In this document: positions 6,627 through 13,154 of the stretch, piece after piece
How the letters are laid out: every line of letters starts with the position of its first letter
Numbering within the stretch: the first letter of the stretch is position 1
Source: RFTU01 sp032122355
GTDB taxonomy: Bacteria; Pseudomonadota; Gammaproteobacteria; Burkholderiales; Burkholderiaceae_C
Direction of reading: 5' to 3'
NCBI GenBank assembly: GCA_032122355.1
Contig: JAUMCS010000003.1
Location: 1 to 13,154, forward strand
DNA length: 13,154 bases
Notes under the pieces: model-generated
What the model was told of the DNA's origin: nothing
What the model saw: the letters and a program-made list of their open reading frames with translations, nothing else
The model's database searches: none
Program-made: the position numbers and the translations under genes

Positions 6627-7853
6627 TTAACGCTGAAGCTCTTCCAGTAATAACTGGATGATTTGGCGAGCCGGTTCACTGGTATCGCTTGCGTTATCCG
6701 TACCCAGTACTTGCACAATCGAGCGCGAATTTTGAGTTTGCACCGAAAGACGATAGCTAACTACACTATTGGATTGGGTGTTGGAGGTGAATATATTTTT
6801 CATGCGTGAAAATAAGCCGCTTGCTTTTTCATCTGATGGGGTGTGAGAATAGCGGATGAAATAGATGCCGGCTGAGCGATCCCGATCTTCAATGGTGAAG
6901 CCACTGCGATCTAAAATGGTACCGATGCGGCGCCATGCACGATCAAAGTTTTCCGCCAATTCAATTTGGGTGTTATTTTGAATGGCTCGTGCTTTGATGC
7001 TGCTCGGGGCAGCTTCTGTTTTGCGTAGGGTGCCGTTGTTAGCAGCATTCAAACTGGGTTTATCGCTTGTTCTGTTGTCAGAGGCAGATTGGGGGCCACC
7101 TAAGGCGACTAAGAGGCGCGATAAGAATTCGGCTTCCAATTCAGGCTCGCGCGGACGGCCTGACCAGCGGGTACTATCCCGATTGTTCGAGGTAAAGACT
7201 TCTTGCATGCCTTTATGAGTGATGGTGATTTCAGTACCTTGCTCGGTCGACTCGAGGCGGGTACGAAATTTATCTCGTTCACCAGAGGACCACAGGCCAT
7301 CAAAAACTTTCCCTAATGTATTGCGCACGAAGTCTTGTGGAATTTTGGCGCGATTTTCGTTCCAGTTGGTTTCTATGATGCCCGTGGCGGGGTTTTGCGA
7401 TTCAACAGCAAAACCCTGATCTGCCCAAAAAGCGATAATTTTTGGAAAAACCACTTCCGCAGATTCAGTGGTAGATAGCCATCGGTAGATACCATCTCGT
7501 TTGAGTTGAACCTGCCCTAACTGCTGAGGTGCAATAGGAGCAGCGGATTTCGCGCCTGCGGTGTTCGAAGCCAAGGCTGTTCCGGTGGATAAGCTGTATT
7601 GGGTTGCGCTGATACTGCCGCCGCTGGTGGCCGCGGCAACGCGTCCATCGCGCGAGAGCTGAGCTAAATCGGGCGGTACGTCAAGCGGTTGTATTTTTGT
7701 GGCCTGCTGGCGATAATTGACCTTGCTTGAGTTGCCCACATCATCAGATAGGCTTTGTAGGGCACTACAACCACTGATAGCAATCGTGCATAACAGTAGT
7801 GGTGGTGTTGTGAGGCGGGTGGATAGTATGTGTTTTAAATGTGATTTGGGCAT
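6627..7853 (-). CDS. bamC: Outer-membrane assembly lipoprotein BamC (NlpB)
   Basis: This 408-residue lipoprotein is an accessory subunit of the BAM complex, which folds outer-membrane beta-barrel proteins. The signal peptide has basic residues, a hydrophobic run PPLLLCTIAI and a lipobox ISGC, giving an acylated Cys29. After it comes an unstructured segment with VNYRQQATKIQPLDVPPDLAQLSRDGRV, the BamD-binding N-terminal region. Two helix-grip domains follow: one around YRWLSTTESAEVVFPKIIAFWADQG, the second around NFDRAWRRIGTILDRSG with RDRSAGIYFIRY. The ATG at 7853 is chosen because it directly precedes the signal peptide; the frame is open 22 codons further upstream, but that part overlaps dapA and is not signal-like. 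The gene lies 31 bases after dapA, the usual partner order in proteobacteria, and ends at a strong terminator. Confidence 0.92.
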   Translation of the reverse strand: MPKSHLKHILSTRLTTPPLLLCTIAISGCSALQSLSDDVGNSSKVNYRQQATKIQPLDVPPDLAQLSRDGRVAAATSGGSISATQYSLSTGTALASNTAGAKSAAPIAPQQLGQVQLKRDGIYRWLSTTESAEVVFPKIIAFWADQGFAVESQNPATGIIETNWNENRAKIPQDFVRNTLGKVFDGLWSSGERDKFRTRLESTEQGTEITITHKGMQEVFTSNNRDSTRWSGRPREPELEAEFLSRLLVALGGPQSASDNRTSDKPSLNAANNGTLRKTEAAPSSIKARAIQNNTQIELAENFDRAWRRIGTILDRSGFTIEDRDRSAGIYFIRYSHTPSDEKASGLFSRMKNIFTSNTQSNSVVSYRLSVQTQNSRSIVQVLGTDNASDTSEPARQIIQLLLEELQR

Positions 7854-7884
7854 AAGAACTCTGGTATTGAGTTGATGAGTGTAA

Positions 7885-8787
7885 TTAGGAATGAGCTGAC
7901 CATACACCCGATTGCTCAAGTGCAGATTGCACGACGGATTGAGCCGATGCAGATAAAGGAACCAGCGGTAGGCGAATACCTGAGCTGCAGCGACCCATCA
8001 GGTGCAGAGCCCATTTCACAGGAATGGGGTTGGCTTCTATGAAAAGGTGTTTGTGTAGTGGTAACAGTTGTAGATGAATTTGGGTGGCAGTGCGAACATC
8101 GCCGCTCATGGCAGCTTGGCATAGCGCATGCATAGCCTTGGGTGCGACATTAGCCGTGACGCTCACATTACCATGACCACCTAAAAGCATCAGGCAAACC
8201 GCCGTTGCATCGTCACCCGAGTAAATGCCAAAGCCTTCCGGGGCATGCTTGATTAACCAAGCAGCCCGTTCGAGGTTGCCGGTGGCATCTTTGATACCGA
8301 TAACCCCGGGTAATTCAGCGCAGCGTAGAGTGGTTTCTACCGACATATCTGCCACAGTTCGCCCGGGTACGTTATACAGAACCATCGGAATATCCACAGC
8401 TTGAGCAATGGCCTTGAAGTGCTGATAAATGCCTTCTTGTGTGGGTTTGTTGTAGTAAGGGACCACCTGCAGCGTGCAGTCGGCCCCTACTTTTTTGGCA
8501 TATTGCGATAGTTCAATCGCCTCTTGGGTGGAGTTGGCGCCAGCACCGGCCATGACCGGGATGCGTCCTGCGCACTGTTCAACTGTCACGCGAATAATTT
8601 CGCAGTGCTCTTCAACCGTCACGGTAGGTGACTCACCGGTGGTACCTACCACACCCAAACAATCAGTACCCTTGGCGATATGCCATTCGATCAAGGTACG
8701 CAGTGCATCGTAATCAACTTGCCCATCTTCATGCATGGGTGTAATGAGGGCAACAATACTGCCTTTGATGGGTTTTATGGTTTTCAT
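7885..8787 (-). CDS. dapA: 4-hydroxy-tetrahydrodipicolinate synthase
   Basis: This 300-residue TIM-barrel aldolase condenses pyruvate with aspartate semialdehyde, the first committed step toward diaminopimelate and lysine. Seen: GSIVALITPMHEDGQVD near the N-terminus, GVVGTTGES (Thr49, Thr50), VMAGAGANST, VVPYYNKPTQEG, LYNVPGRT (Tyr138, Arg143 for the dicarboxylate site), GIKDATG with Schiff-base Lys166, and YSGDDA. The active-site set is complete. The last 20 or so residues (SAQSVVQSALEQSGVW) match the family's C-terminal helix. The start is ATG 8787 with only a weak ribosome binding site. It lies 36 bases after cox15 and 31 bases before bamC on the same strand, so it may be transcribed with both. 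Confidence 0.97.
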   Translation of the reverse strand: MKTIKPIKGSIVALITPMHEDGQVDYDALRTLIEWHIAKGTDCLGVVGTTGESPTVTVEEHCEIIRVTVEQCAGRIPVMAGAGANSTQEAIELSQYAKKVGADCTLQVVPYYNKPTQEGIYQHFKAIAQAVDIPMVLYNVPGRTVADMSVETTLRCAELPGVIGIKDATGNLERAAWLIKHAPEGFGIYSGDDATAVCLMLLGGHGNVSVTANVAPKAMHALCQAAMSGDVRTATQIHLQLLPLHKHLFIEANPIPVKWALHLMGRCSSGIRLPLVPLSASAQSVVQSALEQSGVWSAHS

Positions 8788-8823
8788 GGTCTAGGTATGG
8801 GTTCGATGAGTTATTCCGCTATT

Positions 8824-9996
8824 TTAGAGCGTGCGACAGCGATTGGATAATTGAAAGTGAGATAGCACCAAGCATAGGGTTACCAATAAAAGTGCAGCAC
8901 CGGCGGTGTGCATCAATGCGGCCATGATGGGCCATTCCAAAATAATATTTGAGAGTCCGGTACCCAACTGCCATAGCGTGAGTGACCATAGCCCCCAGGC
9001 AAATACTTTGATGGTGGCATCGATTTTGGTAAACAGCCAAAGCCGCCAACCCAGTAGCAGCAGTATCCCAATCACGGCGTAGGCCATCAGGCGGTGAGTG
9101 TAATGAATGGCCGTGAGCGCAGCCACAGAAAGCAGTGAGCCTTGGTCATCAAAACCCAGAGGTCTGAGTAGCGTGAAGCCTTGAGTGAAATTCATTTCAG
9201 GCCACCAGCTACCATGGCAGGTAGGGAAGTCGGTACAAATTAGAACGGCATAGTTGGTGCTAACCCAAGCGCCCAGGGTGATTTGTATCAATGTGAGTAC
9301 TAGTGCAGCGGTGAGTAGGGCTTGCAGGGCGAATGTAGGCTGCTGAGAAGGAGGGTTGTTGCTTAGGTGGGTTTGCGCAGCCCATGTATAGCGCTGGGCT
9401 TGAAGTGCAAGTAAAACCAGGAGTCCTAGCCCACCAAGCAGATGCAGTGTGACAATGGCAGGGTACAGTTTGAGAGTGACAGTTAGCGCACCAAAGGCAC
9501 CTTGCATGCAAACCCAGACGAGGGTTGTGATGGCCCAGCCTGGGGCAGGAATTAAGTTGGCATGGGGTAAGTTTTTAAGCCTGTGGTGCCAATACCAGGA
9601 CAATCCCGTGAGGAAAATGATCAGAGCCCCCACCGTACTGGCTAAGTAGCGATGGATCATCTCTATCCAAGCTTTGTGGGTGGTAACAGGTCCATCGGGG
9701 AGTGCTGTTTGTGCAGCTTGGATGTGCAAATGAGCACCGATAGGACTGGCGCTTCCATAACAACCAGGCCAATCAGGGCAGCCTAGGCCAGAATCTGTTA
9801 AGCGAGTGAAGGCTCCGAATATGATGAGGTCAAAGGTTAAAAACAAAATCACATAGGTCAGGCCCCGTAAACGCAATAAAGGCGTAGCTTGCCGATGCAC
9901 TTTCCACCACCAAGCCAGTGGTATACATGCCAGTAAAGCCCCCAAGCCTAACAGGGTGAGGGCGGGGTCAATATTCCAAAGCGTTGGCGTGGTCAT
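8824..9996 (-). CDS. cox15: Haem A synthase, COX15/CtaA family
   Basis: This 390-residue inner-membrane protein converts haem O to haem A for aa3-type cytochrome oxidase. About eight hydrophobic segments are visible. Key motifs: FGAFTRLTDSGLGCPDWPGC (Cys73 and Cys79 in the external loop), a haem-ligand region HKAWIEMIHR (His107, Glu112, His115), VTLHLLGGLGLL, a second Cys pair in LICTDFPTCHGSWWPEMNF, IHYTHRLMAYAVI, and LMHTAGAALLLV in the last helix. Length matches the proteobacterial type-2 family. Its start follows the SCO-like gene stop by one base (TAACATG on the minus strand), indicating tight coupling. The expected downstream neighbour cox10/ctaB (haem O synthase) is not here; dapA follows instead. 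Confidence 0.96.
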   Translation of the reverse strand: MTTPTLWNIDPALTLLGLGALLACIPLAWWWKVHRQATPLLRLRGLTYVILFLTFDLIIFGAFTRLTDSGLGCPDWPGCYGSASPIGAHLHIQAAQTALPDGPVTTHKAWIEMIHRYLASTVGALIIFLTGLSWYWHHRLKNLPHANLIPAPGWAITTLVWVCMQGAFGALTVTLKLYPAIVTLHLLGGLGLLVLLALQAQRYTWAAQTHLSNNPPSQQPTFALQALLTAALVLTLIQITLGAWVSTNYAVLICTDFPTCHGSWWPEMNFTQGFTLLRPLGFDDQGSLLSVAALTAIHYTHRLMAYAVIGILLLLGWRLWLFTKIDATIKVFAWGLWSLTLWQLGTGLSNIILEWPIMAALMHTAGAALLLVTLCLVLSHFQLSNRCRTL

Positions 9997-9997
9997 G

Positions 9998-10639
9998 TTA
10001 GGGTTGAGCCTTGGTTGCCGTGTCTGCTTTGTCCCAAAATGAGGATGCGCGTAATAGTTTTTCTAGGTCTCGCTTGAATTTTTCGGGCTGGGTTAGGCTG
10101 GGGGTGCGCATCATCCAGTGACCCATGGGGTCAATCACGTACAGATGTTGATCAAGCGGTTGGCCGATTTGAGGTTCAAGCCATGCGCTGAGTTGAGAAG
10201 GGTTTACACGAAAAATATGCATGGCCGGTGTGGATGCAAGAGCTTGTTGCAAGCGAGGGGCAATCGCATGATCATGGGCAATGAGCCAAACTTTTTCTAC
10301 GCGGTCACGCTCACGCCCCAACATCTCGCGCAATTGGCGTTGCATGTACAAGCGTTCTTCACAGGCTGTATCGCAGTTGCTGGTGCTGACGGTCAGCAAG
10401 AGCCACTGTCCTTTGAGCTTGTGAGTTGCATAATCATTTCCATCTAATGTTTTGAGTGTCAAATCCGATGGTATGGGGCGCGCAGGCTGTATTAAAGTGG
10501 CGTAATTGGTTCGGCCTTCTGGGCGAATGAAGTAGTAGGTGATGTATGAAGCAATCACTGGTGAGGCACATGCCAGCAGTATAAGTATCATTTTCCACCG
10601 ACCTAAACGCCGTTTGCTAGGGGCCTGATTTGAATTCAT
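9998..10639 (-). CDS. SCO-like thioredoxin-fold cytochrome oxidase assembly protein (putative)
   Basis: This 213-residue protein has one N-terminal membrane anchor (KMILILLACASPVIASYITYYF, about 16-37) and a periplasmic thioredoxin-like domain. It shows SCO-type features: LKGQWLLLTVSTSNCDTAC with a C-x3-C pair (Cys89, Cys93), a helix, VEKVWLIAHDH, and QHLYVIDPMGHW. SCO proteins deliver copper or reduce cysteines of the CuA site. The SCO histidine normally lies about eight residues before the D-P of the last motif; here His165 is five before it, so copper binding is uncertain. Position between surf1 and cox15 supports an oxidase assembly role. The start is unclear: ATG 10639 is preferred because the anchor then begins soon after a short basic stretch, but ATG 10678 would add 13 residues with two Cys. 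Neither has a good ribosome binding site. Confidence 0.75.
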   Translation of the reverse strand: MNSNQAPSKRRLGRWKMILILLACASPVIASYITYYFIRPEGRTNYATLIQPARPIPSDLTLKTLDGNDYATHKLKGQWLLLTVSTSNCDTACEERLYMQRQLREMLGRERDRVEKVWLIAHDHAIAPRLQQALASTPAMHIFRVNPSQLSAWLEPQIGQPLDQHLYVIDPMGHWMMRTPSLTQPEKFKRDLEKLLRASSFWDKADTATKAQP

Positions 10640-10696
10640 GCTGTTGGAACAGCAAGGGGGTGGTGATGGAAGCGCCATGAATATTGCGTACAGTTT

Positions 10697-11491
10697 TCAA
10701 AGTTGACATCTTACCGAATTCGCATGACGCCGCAGGGGTTGGATGATTTGAAACCATATAAAAAGTCCGGCGATCAGTGTACACAACGCAAACCATTGAA
10801 AAGCATAGCCATGATGCTTGCTACTATTTTGCGCAGGGTCGGCCCACTGGCGCAGTAGTGGCTGATCTGCTGCGGGCTGGCATAGATGATCAGATGAGCA
10901 TATGTGCTCAGGTTCTAGTTGTAATAGCGATAGGGGCCGCAGCGGGTGCTTGATTTCTTGCGCAAAAGCCCTTGGTTCAATATTCAGCCGAATGGGTGGG
11001 TGTTCAGTCGTTGCCGCAGGATGGTTATTGAAATCAAAAAGCTGCGAAGGGGGCGAAGCAATGCGACCGTGCAAGACAATGGTTTGTGGTGGGCTAAAGG
11101 GAGTTTGCACTTGGGTACGATCAAGCCTGTGGCGTGGTTGCCAGCCTCGTTGAACCAAAACAGCAGTGCCATCAGACAGCAGCAGCGGGGTGAGGGTTAT
11201 GAAGCCAGGTCTGCCATTCATTTGGCGATTTTCAAGGTGAACGGTATGTTGCGCAAGCCAAGTGCCAGTCACACGAACCGACCGATGGAGTTGCTGCGGA
11301 AGATCCTCTGGAGCTTTGGCGAGTTCGGATGCCGGCCAGTCGGCTTCGCCCATGCGCTGAGCAATGAGCGAGGCACGGTTGATTTTGTCCTGGGCACGTT
11401 GCAGCTGCCAAAACCCCAACTTGGCGGTTAAAGCCATACCGGCTAACGTAGCCAGGCCGATGAACCAGCGCAAGCGAACGGATTTATTCAT
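10697..11491 (-). CDS. surf1: SURF1 family cytochrome oxidase assembly protein
   Basis: This 264-residue inner-membrane protein helps assemble cytochrome c oxidase, probably in haem A insertion into subunit I. It has two membrane segments, at residues 9-23 (WFIGLATLAGMALTA) and near the C-terminus (YAFQWFALCTLIAGLFIWF), with a large external domain between. Conserved motifs: LGFWQLQRAQDK, VTGTWL, HLENRQMNGRPGF, AVLVQRGW and HHGYAFQWFAL. The external domain has an extra stretch with EPEHICSSDHLCQP. It heads the same-strand array surf1, SCO-like, cox15, dapA, bamC. The ATG at 11491 fits the family N-terminus, although no Shine-Dalgarno sequence is visible. It is divergent from the DUF2909 gene across 47 bases. 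Confidence 0.95.
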   Translation of the reverse strand: MNKSVRLRWFIGLATLAGMALTAKLGFWQLQRAQDKINRASLIAQRMGEADWPASELAKAPEDLPQQLHRSVRVTGTWLAQHTVHLENRQMNGRPGFITLTPLLLSDGTAVLVQRGWQPRHRLDRTQVQTPFSPPQTIVLHGRIASPPSQLFDFNNHPAATTEHPPIRLNIEPRAFAQEIKHPLRPLSLLQLEPEHICSSDHLCQPAADQPLLRQWADPAQNSSKHHGYAFQWFALCTLIAGLFIWFQIIQPLRRHANSVRCQL

Positions 11492-11538
11492 GGCGGATGG
11501 GTAACAAATTCATCTTGAAGGTGCGACAATTGAGCCTT

Positions 11539-11763
11539 ATGAAAGCAGGAATTTTAATTGTATTGTTAGGTATATTGGCTGCGTTGGCCAGTGCTGGGTT
11601 TTTTATGCTAAAGAAATCGGGTACCCAAGATGACCGGCGAGGTAATAAAATGGCGCGGGCTTTGGCTGTGCGCGTTATTTTGTCGATATTGCTATTCATT
11701 TTAGTATGGGTTGCTTATGCCTTGGGTTGGATACAGCCTTCAGGTGTACCCATTGAGCGTTAA
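11539..11763 (+). CDS. DUF2909 twin-transmembrane protein
   Basis: This 74-residue protein consists of two membrane helices (MKAGILIVLLGILAALASAGFFM and RVILSILLFILVWVAYALGWI) joined by a charged loop (KKSGTQDDRRGNKMAR). It matches the small DUF2909 family that accompanies cytochrome oxidase assembly genes in beta- and gamma-proteobacteria; its function is unknown. ATG 11539 is chosen because it begins the first helix directly. An upstream in-frame ATG at 11497 would add 14 polar residues and leave only 5 bases to the surf1 start. It is divergent from surf1 and 20 bases upstream of the VanZ-family gene, so these two are likely cotranscribed. Confidence 0.82.
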   Translation: MKAGILIVLLGILAALASAGFFMLKKSGTQDDRRGNKMARALAVRVILSILLFILVWVAYALGWIQPSGVPIER

Positions 11764-11783
11764 ACACCTCAGGATCTCATGGC

Positions 11784-12896
11784 ATGACTGAGCGGTTGCG
11801 AGCCTTAGCAAAAACTGAATATCCGCCCAGTTTGGCTTTATGGATTGCATTGGCTTGGGTACTGTTGATTATTTATGCTAGCTTGTATCCCTTTGTCGGG
11901 TGGCGTATTCCTCCGGTATCGGTTTGGTCAGATGCATTGGTATTGGCTTGGCCGCGTTGGAGTGGTTTACTCGATGAATGGTTGAATGGGCTGGGCTATA
12001 CGCCATTGGGATTTTTTTTATTTGTGGGCTTTGTGCATCGCCGCAGGTCTGTTGGCTTGGCATTACTAGGGGCCCTGCTTTGGCCGGCGCTGCTATCACT
12101 GCTTATGGAGCAATTGCAGCAATTTTTGCCTGTGCGTGTACCTTCGTTGAAAGATTGGACATTAAATACAGCAGGCGCATCGGTCGGGGCTATGTTGGGG
12201 TGGTGCTTGCACCAATGGGGTGTATTACAACGCTGGCGAGGTTGGTTTCAAGATTGGTTCAATGCCAGTAGCGCTAGCGGTTTGGTATTGCTGTTGTTAT
12301 GGTTGCTGGGCCTGCTATTCCCTACCCCCTTGCCCTTCGTGTTGGGTTATCCATGGCCCTTAGATTTGCCCCGGAACTGGTTGGGTCAGCAGGGTTTGCC
12401 AGGCATGCAGTCTCATTATGGGAGTGGGATGGTTGCGCTAGGAATACTCGTGCCCGCATTAGCAGTGCAATTGATGGTGCGGCAGCGTTTGCAAAAAGGC
12501 TTTTCGTCTTTATATGCTGTAGCACTGGGTTTTTTGAGCTTGAGTGTGTCAACGGCATTAAGCGTAGGTATCACTCACAGTTTGAGTTGGTTGACTCATG
12601 AGGCGGCAATGGGTATTGCGTTGGCAGCGGTGGTGAGTGTTTTATGGGTGTGGGTTCCGCCAAGTATCACGGCTGTGGTGATTATTTTGCTGATTGTGGG
12701 TTTGCAGTTAGGCCTCAATAATCTACCTTCTGATGCCTATTACGAAGCCAATTTAAAGACTTGGGAGCAGGGGGGCTTCGTGCGTTTTCATGGGCTTGCG
12801 CAATGGATTGGCTGGTTTTGGCCTTACCTGAGTGGGGCTTGGGTGGTGTGGTTTTTGATGTCTGCACAAGAAGCAAAACCACATTCACGAAGATAA
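11784..12896 (+). CDS. VanZ-family integral membrane protein
   Basis: This 370-residue, very hydrophobic protein has about nine to ten predicted membrane segments. The N-terminal half carries the VanZ-like pattern: IIYASLYPFVGWRIP, then LGYTPLGFFLFVGFVHRR, ALLSLLMEQLQQFLPVRVPSLKDWTLNTAGASVGAMLGW, where the acidic E-x-x-Q and the D-x-x-x-N-x-x-G segments are the family hallmarks. The C-terminal half is another series of helices without recognised motifs. VanZ relatives are membrane proteins of mostly unknown role; teicoplanin resistance applies only to VanZ itself and should not be assumed here. The ATG at 11784 has AGGA (11771-11774) nine bases upstream. The C-terminus is short, polar and basic, and the gene ends 13 bases before the apparent insertion-element end. 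Confidence 0.85.
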   Translation: MTERLRALAKTEYPPSLALWIALAWVLLIIYASLYPFVGWRIPPVSVWSDALVLAWPRWSGLLDEWLNGLGYTPLGFFLFVGFVHRRRSVGLALLGALLWPALLSLLMEQLQQFLPVRVPSLKDWTLNTAGASVGAMLGWCLHQWGVLQRWRGWFQDWFNASSASGLVLLLLWLLGLLFPTPLPFVLGYPWPLDLPRNWLGQQGLPGMQSHYGSGMVALGILVPALAVQLMVRQRLQKGFSSLYAVALGFLSLSVSTALSVGITHSLSWLTHEAAMGIALAAVVSVLWVWVPPSITAVVIILLIVGLQLGLNNLPSDAYYEANLKTWEQGGFVRFHGLAQWIGWFWPYLSGAWVVWFLMSAQEAKPHSRR

Positions 12897-12921
12897 AAAA
12901 TAAAATCTCTGTCAAACCAAT

Positions 12922-12959
12922 TTAGAAATGTCCGCTATTTGCGCAAATTAGAAATGTCC
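12922..12959 (+). repeat. Two 12-bp direct repeats around a 12-bp palindrome
   Basis: TTAGAAATGTCC occurs identically at 12922-12933 and 12948-12959, repeat starts 26 bases apart. Between them lies the perfect palindrome ATTTGCGCAAAT (12937-12948). A degenerate inverted copy, TCTAAATGG, lies at 12995-13003. The pattern suggests protein-binding sites, most likely for a transposase. Confidence 0.85.
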
Positions 12960-13013
12960 TCGTTGGATTGAGCGAAGCGATTAAAAGTACTCATTCTAAA
13001 TGGATAGTGGGAG

Positions 13014-13030
13014 CCCCGACATGGGGTCGG
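13014..13030 (+). repeat. Small inverted repeat, hairpin 1 of 3
   Basis: CCGAC (13016-13020) pairs with GTCGG (13026-13030) around ATGGG. A competing pairing of CCCC (13014-13017) with GGGG (13023-13026) is also possible. It is the first of three consecutive hairpins. Confidence 0.55.
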
Positions 13031-13036
13031 AAGAGT

Positions 13037-13073
13037 AAAGCTGTGGGCAACTCATAGAGTTGTCCATGGCTTT
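13037..13073 (+). repeat. Long imperfect inverted repeat, hairpin 2 of 3
   Basis: The 17-base arm at 13037-13053 pairs with 13057-13073 around a 3-base ATA loop: 14 Watson-Crick and 3 G-U pairs as RNA (plus strand), beginning AAAGC and ending GCTTT. Only three T follow, so it is not a typical intrinsic terminator. It may block read-through transcription or translation within the element. Confidence 0.85.
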
Positions 13074-13078
13074 AGTCT

Positions 13079-13100
13079 GATGCGGCTGCAAGGCCGCATC
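13079..13100 (+). repeat. Perfect inverted repeat, hairpin 3 of 3
   Basis: GATGCGGC (13079-13086) is perfectly complementary to GCCGCATC (13093-13100) with the loop TGCAAG. It lies five bases after hairpin 2 and is not followed by a T-run. Confidence 0.85.
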
Positions 13101-13154
13101 GTCCCTATGCCGCCATCGTCATCAATGTGGATTTGGGAACGGAACGCTAGCGAA

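Larger units (their letters stand above)
12910..13154. mobile_element. Probable terminal region of an insertion element, truncated by window end
   Basis: The region after the VanZ-family gene has no recognisable complete gene. It begins TGTCAAACC and soon shows two copies of TTAGAAATGTCC (12922-12933 and 12948-12959) either side of a palindrome, followed by three hairpins. Repeated short sites at a 5'-TGT end are typical of transposase-binding ends of DDE-type insertion sequences. I cannot assign a family and the other end is not in the window. A frame opening at ATG 13107 runs to the window edge, but its 16 codons are too few to judge. The boundary at 12910 is a guess. Confidence 0.5.

Noticed and set aside
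7671..7683. Second partial ops-like match (GGCGGTACGTC) inside bamC
   Set aside because: It is within coding sequence, on the strand opposite to bamC transcription, and diverges after the seventh base.
12888..12915. TTGACA on the minus strand near the element end, facing outward as a possible -35 box
   Set aside because: The nearest -10-like hexamer (TATCTT) is only 14 bases away and there is no minus-strand gene close by, so no promoter is supported.
13107..13154. Frame open from ATG 13107 to the window end
   Set aside because: Sixteen codons with no ribosome binding site and no recognisable motif; it may be chance, and a transposase start could lie beyond the window.
1..13154. CRISPR array, tRNA or rRNA genes, defence system or toxin-antitoxin pair
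   Set aside because: No repeat-spacer arrays, no cloverleaf sequences in the spacers, and all intact genes are recognised housekeeping or membrane families.

Overview
The window looks like ordinary chromosome from a moderate-GC betaproteobacterium, most likely order Burkholderiales. The evidence is the rpsF-priB-rpsR-rplI ribosomal cluster with a short beta-type PriB, the dapA-bamC pair, the surf1 / SCO-like / cox15 group with a neighbouring DUF2909 gene, and a RhlE-type helicase with the tail usual in that order. Base composition appears near 47-48% GC, low for Burkholderiales. The genus cannot be fixed from this sequence. COX15 and SURF1 imply aerobic respiration with a haem-A cytochrome oxidase.

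Layout: (1) 1-2866, plus strand: a 5'-truncated gene for a protein with a degenerate NYN/PIN-like fold, then an RfaH/NusG-type antiterminator and a RhlE DEAD-box RNA helicase. (2) 2876-4290, minus strand: yceF (Maf-type nucleotide pyrophosphatase) overlapping by ATGA with an RsmI-like SAM methyltransferase. (3) 4351-6609, plus strand: yceD, then a roughly 140-bp leader with several possible hairpins, rpsF, priB, rpsR and rplI, closed by a strong bidirectional terminator. (4) 11491-6627, minus strand: surf1, an SCO-like thioredoxin-fold gene, cox15, dapA and bamC, close enough to be one transcript. (5) 11539-12896, plus strand: DUF2909 and VanZ-family membrane proteins, divergent from surf1. 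(6) 12897-13154: no clear gene; two copies of a 12-bp direct repeat around a 12-bp palindrome, then three consecutive hairpins. This is best read as one end of an insertion element that continues past the window.

Functionally the window combines RNA and translation functions (antiterminator, helicase, methyltransferase, four ribosome or replication-restart proteins), cytochrome oxidase assembly (SURF1, SCO-like, haem A synthase), lysine/diaminopimelate synthesis (DapA) and outer-membrane protein assembly (BamC).

I found no convincing new multi-gene system. The points most worth a second look are the putative mobile-element end with its hairpin cluster, the rpsF leader, the yceD-rpsF junction without rpmF, the SCO-like protein without the histidine in its usual place, and the degenerate NYN-like protein.
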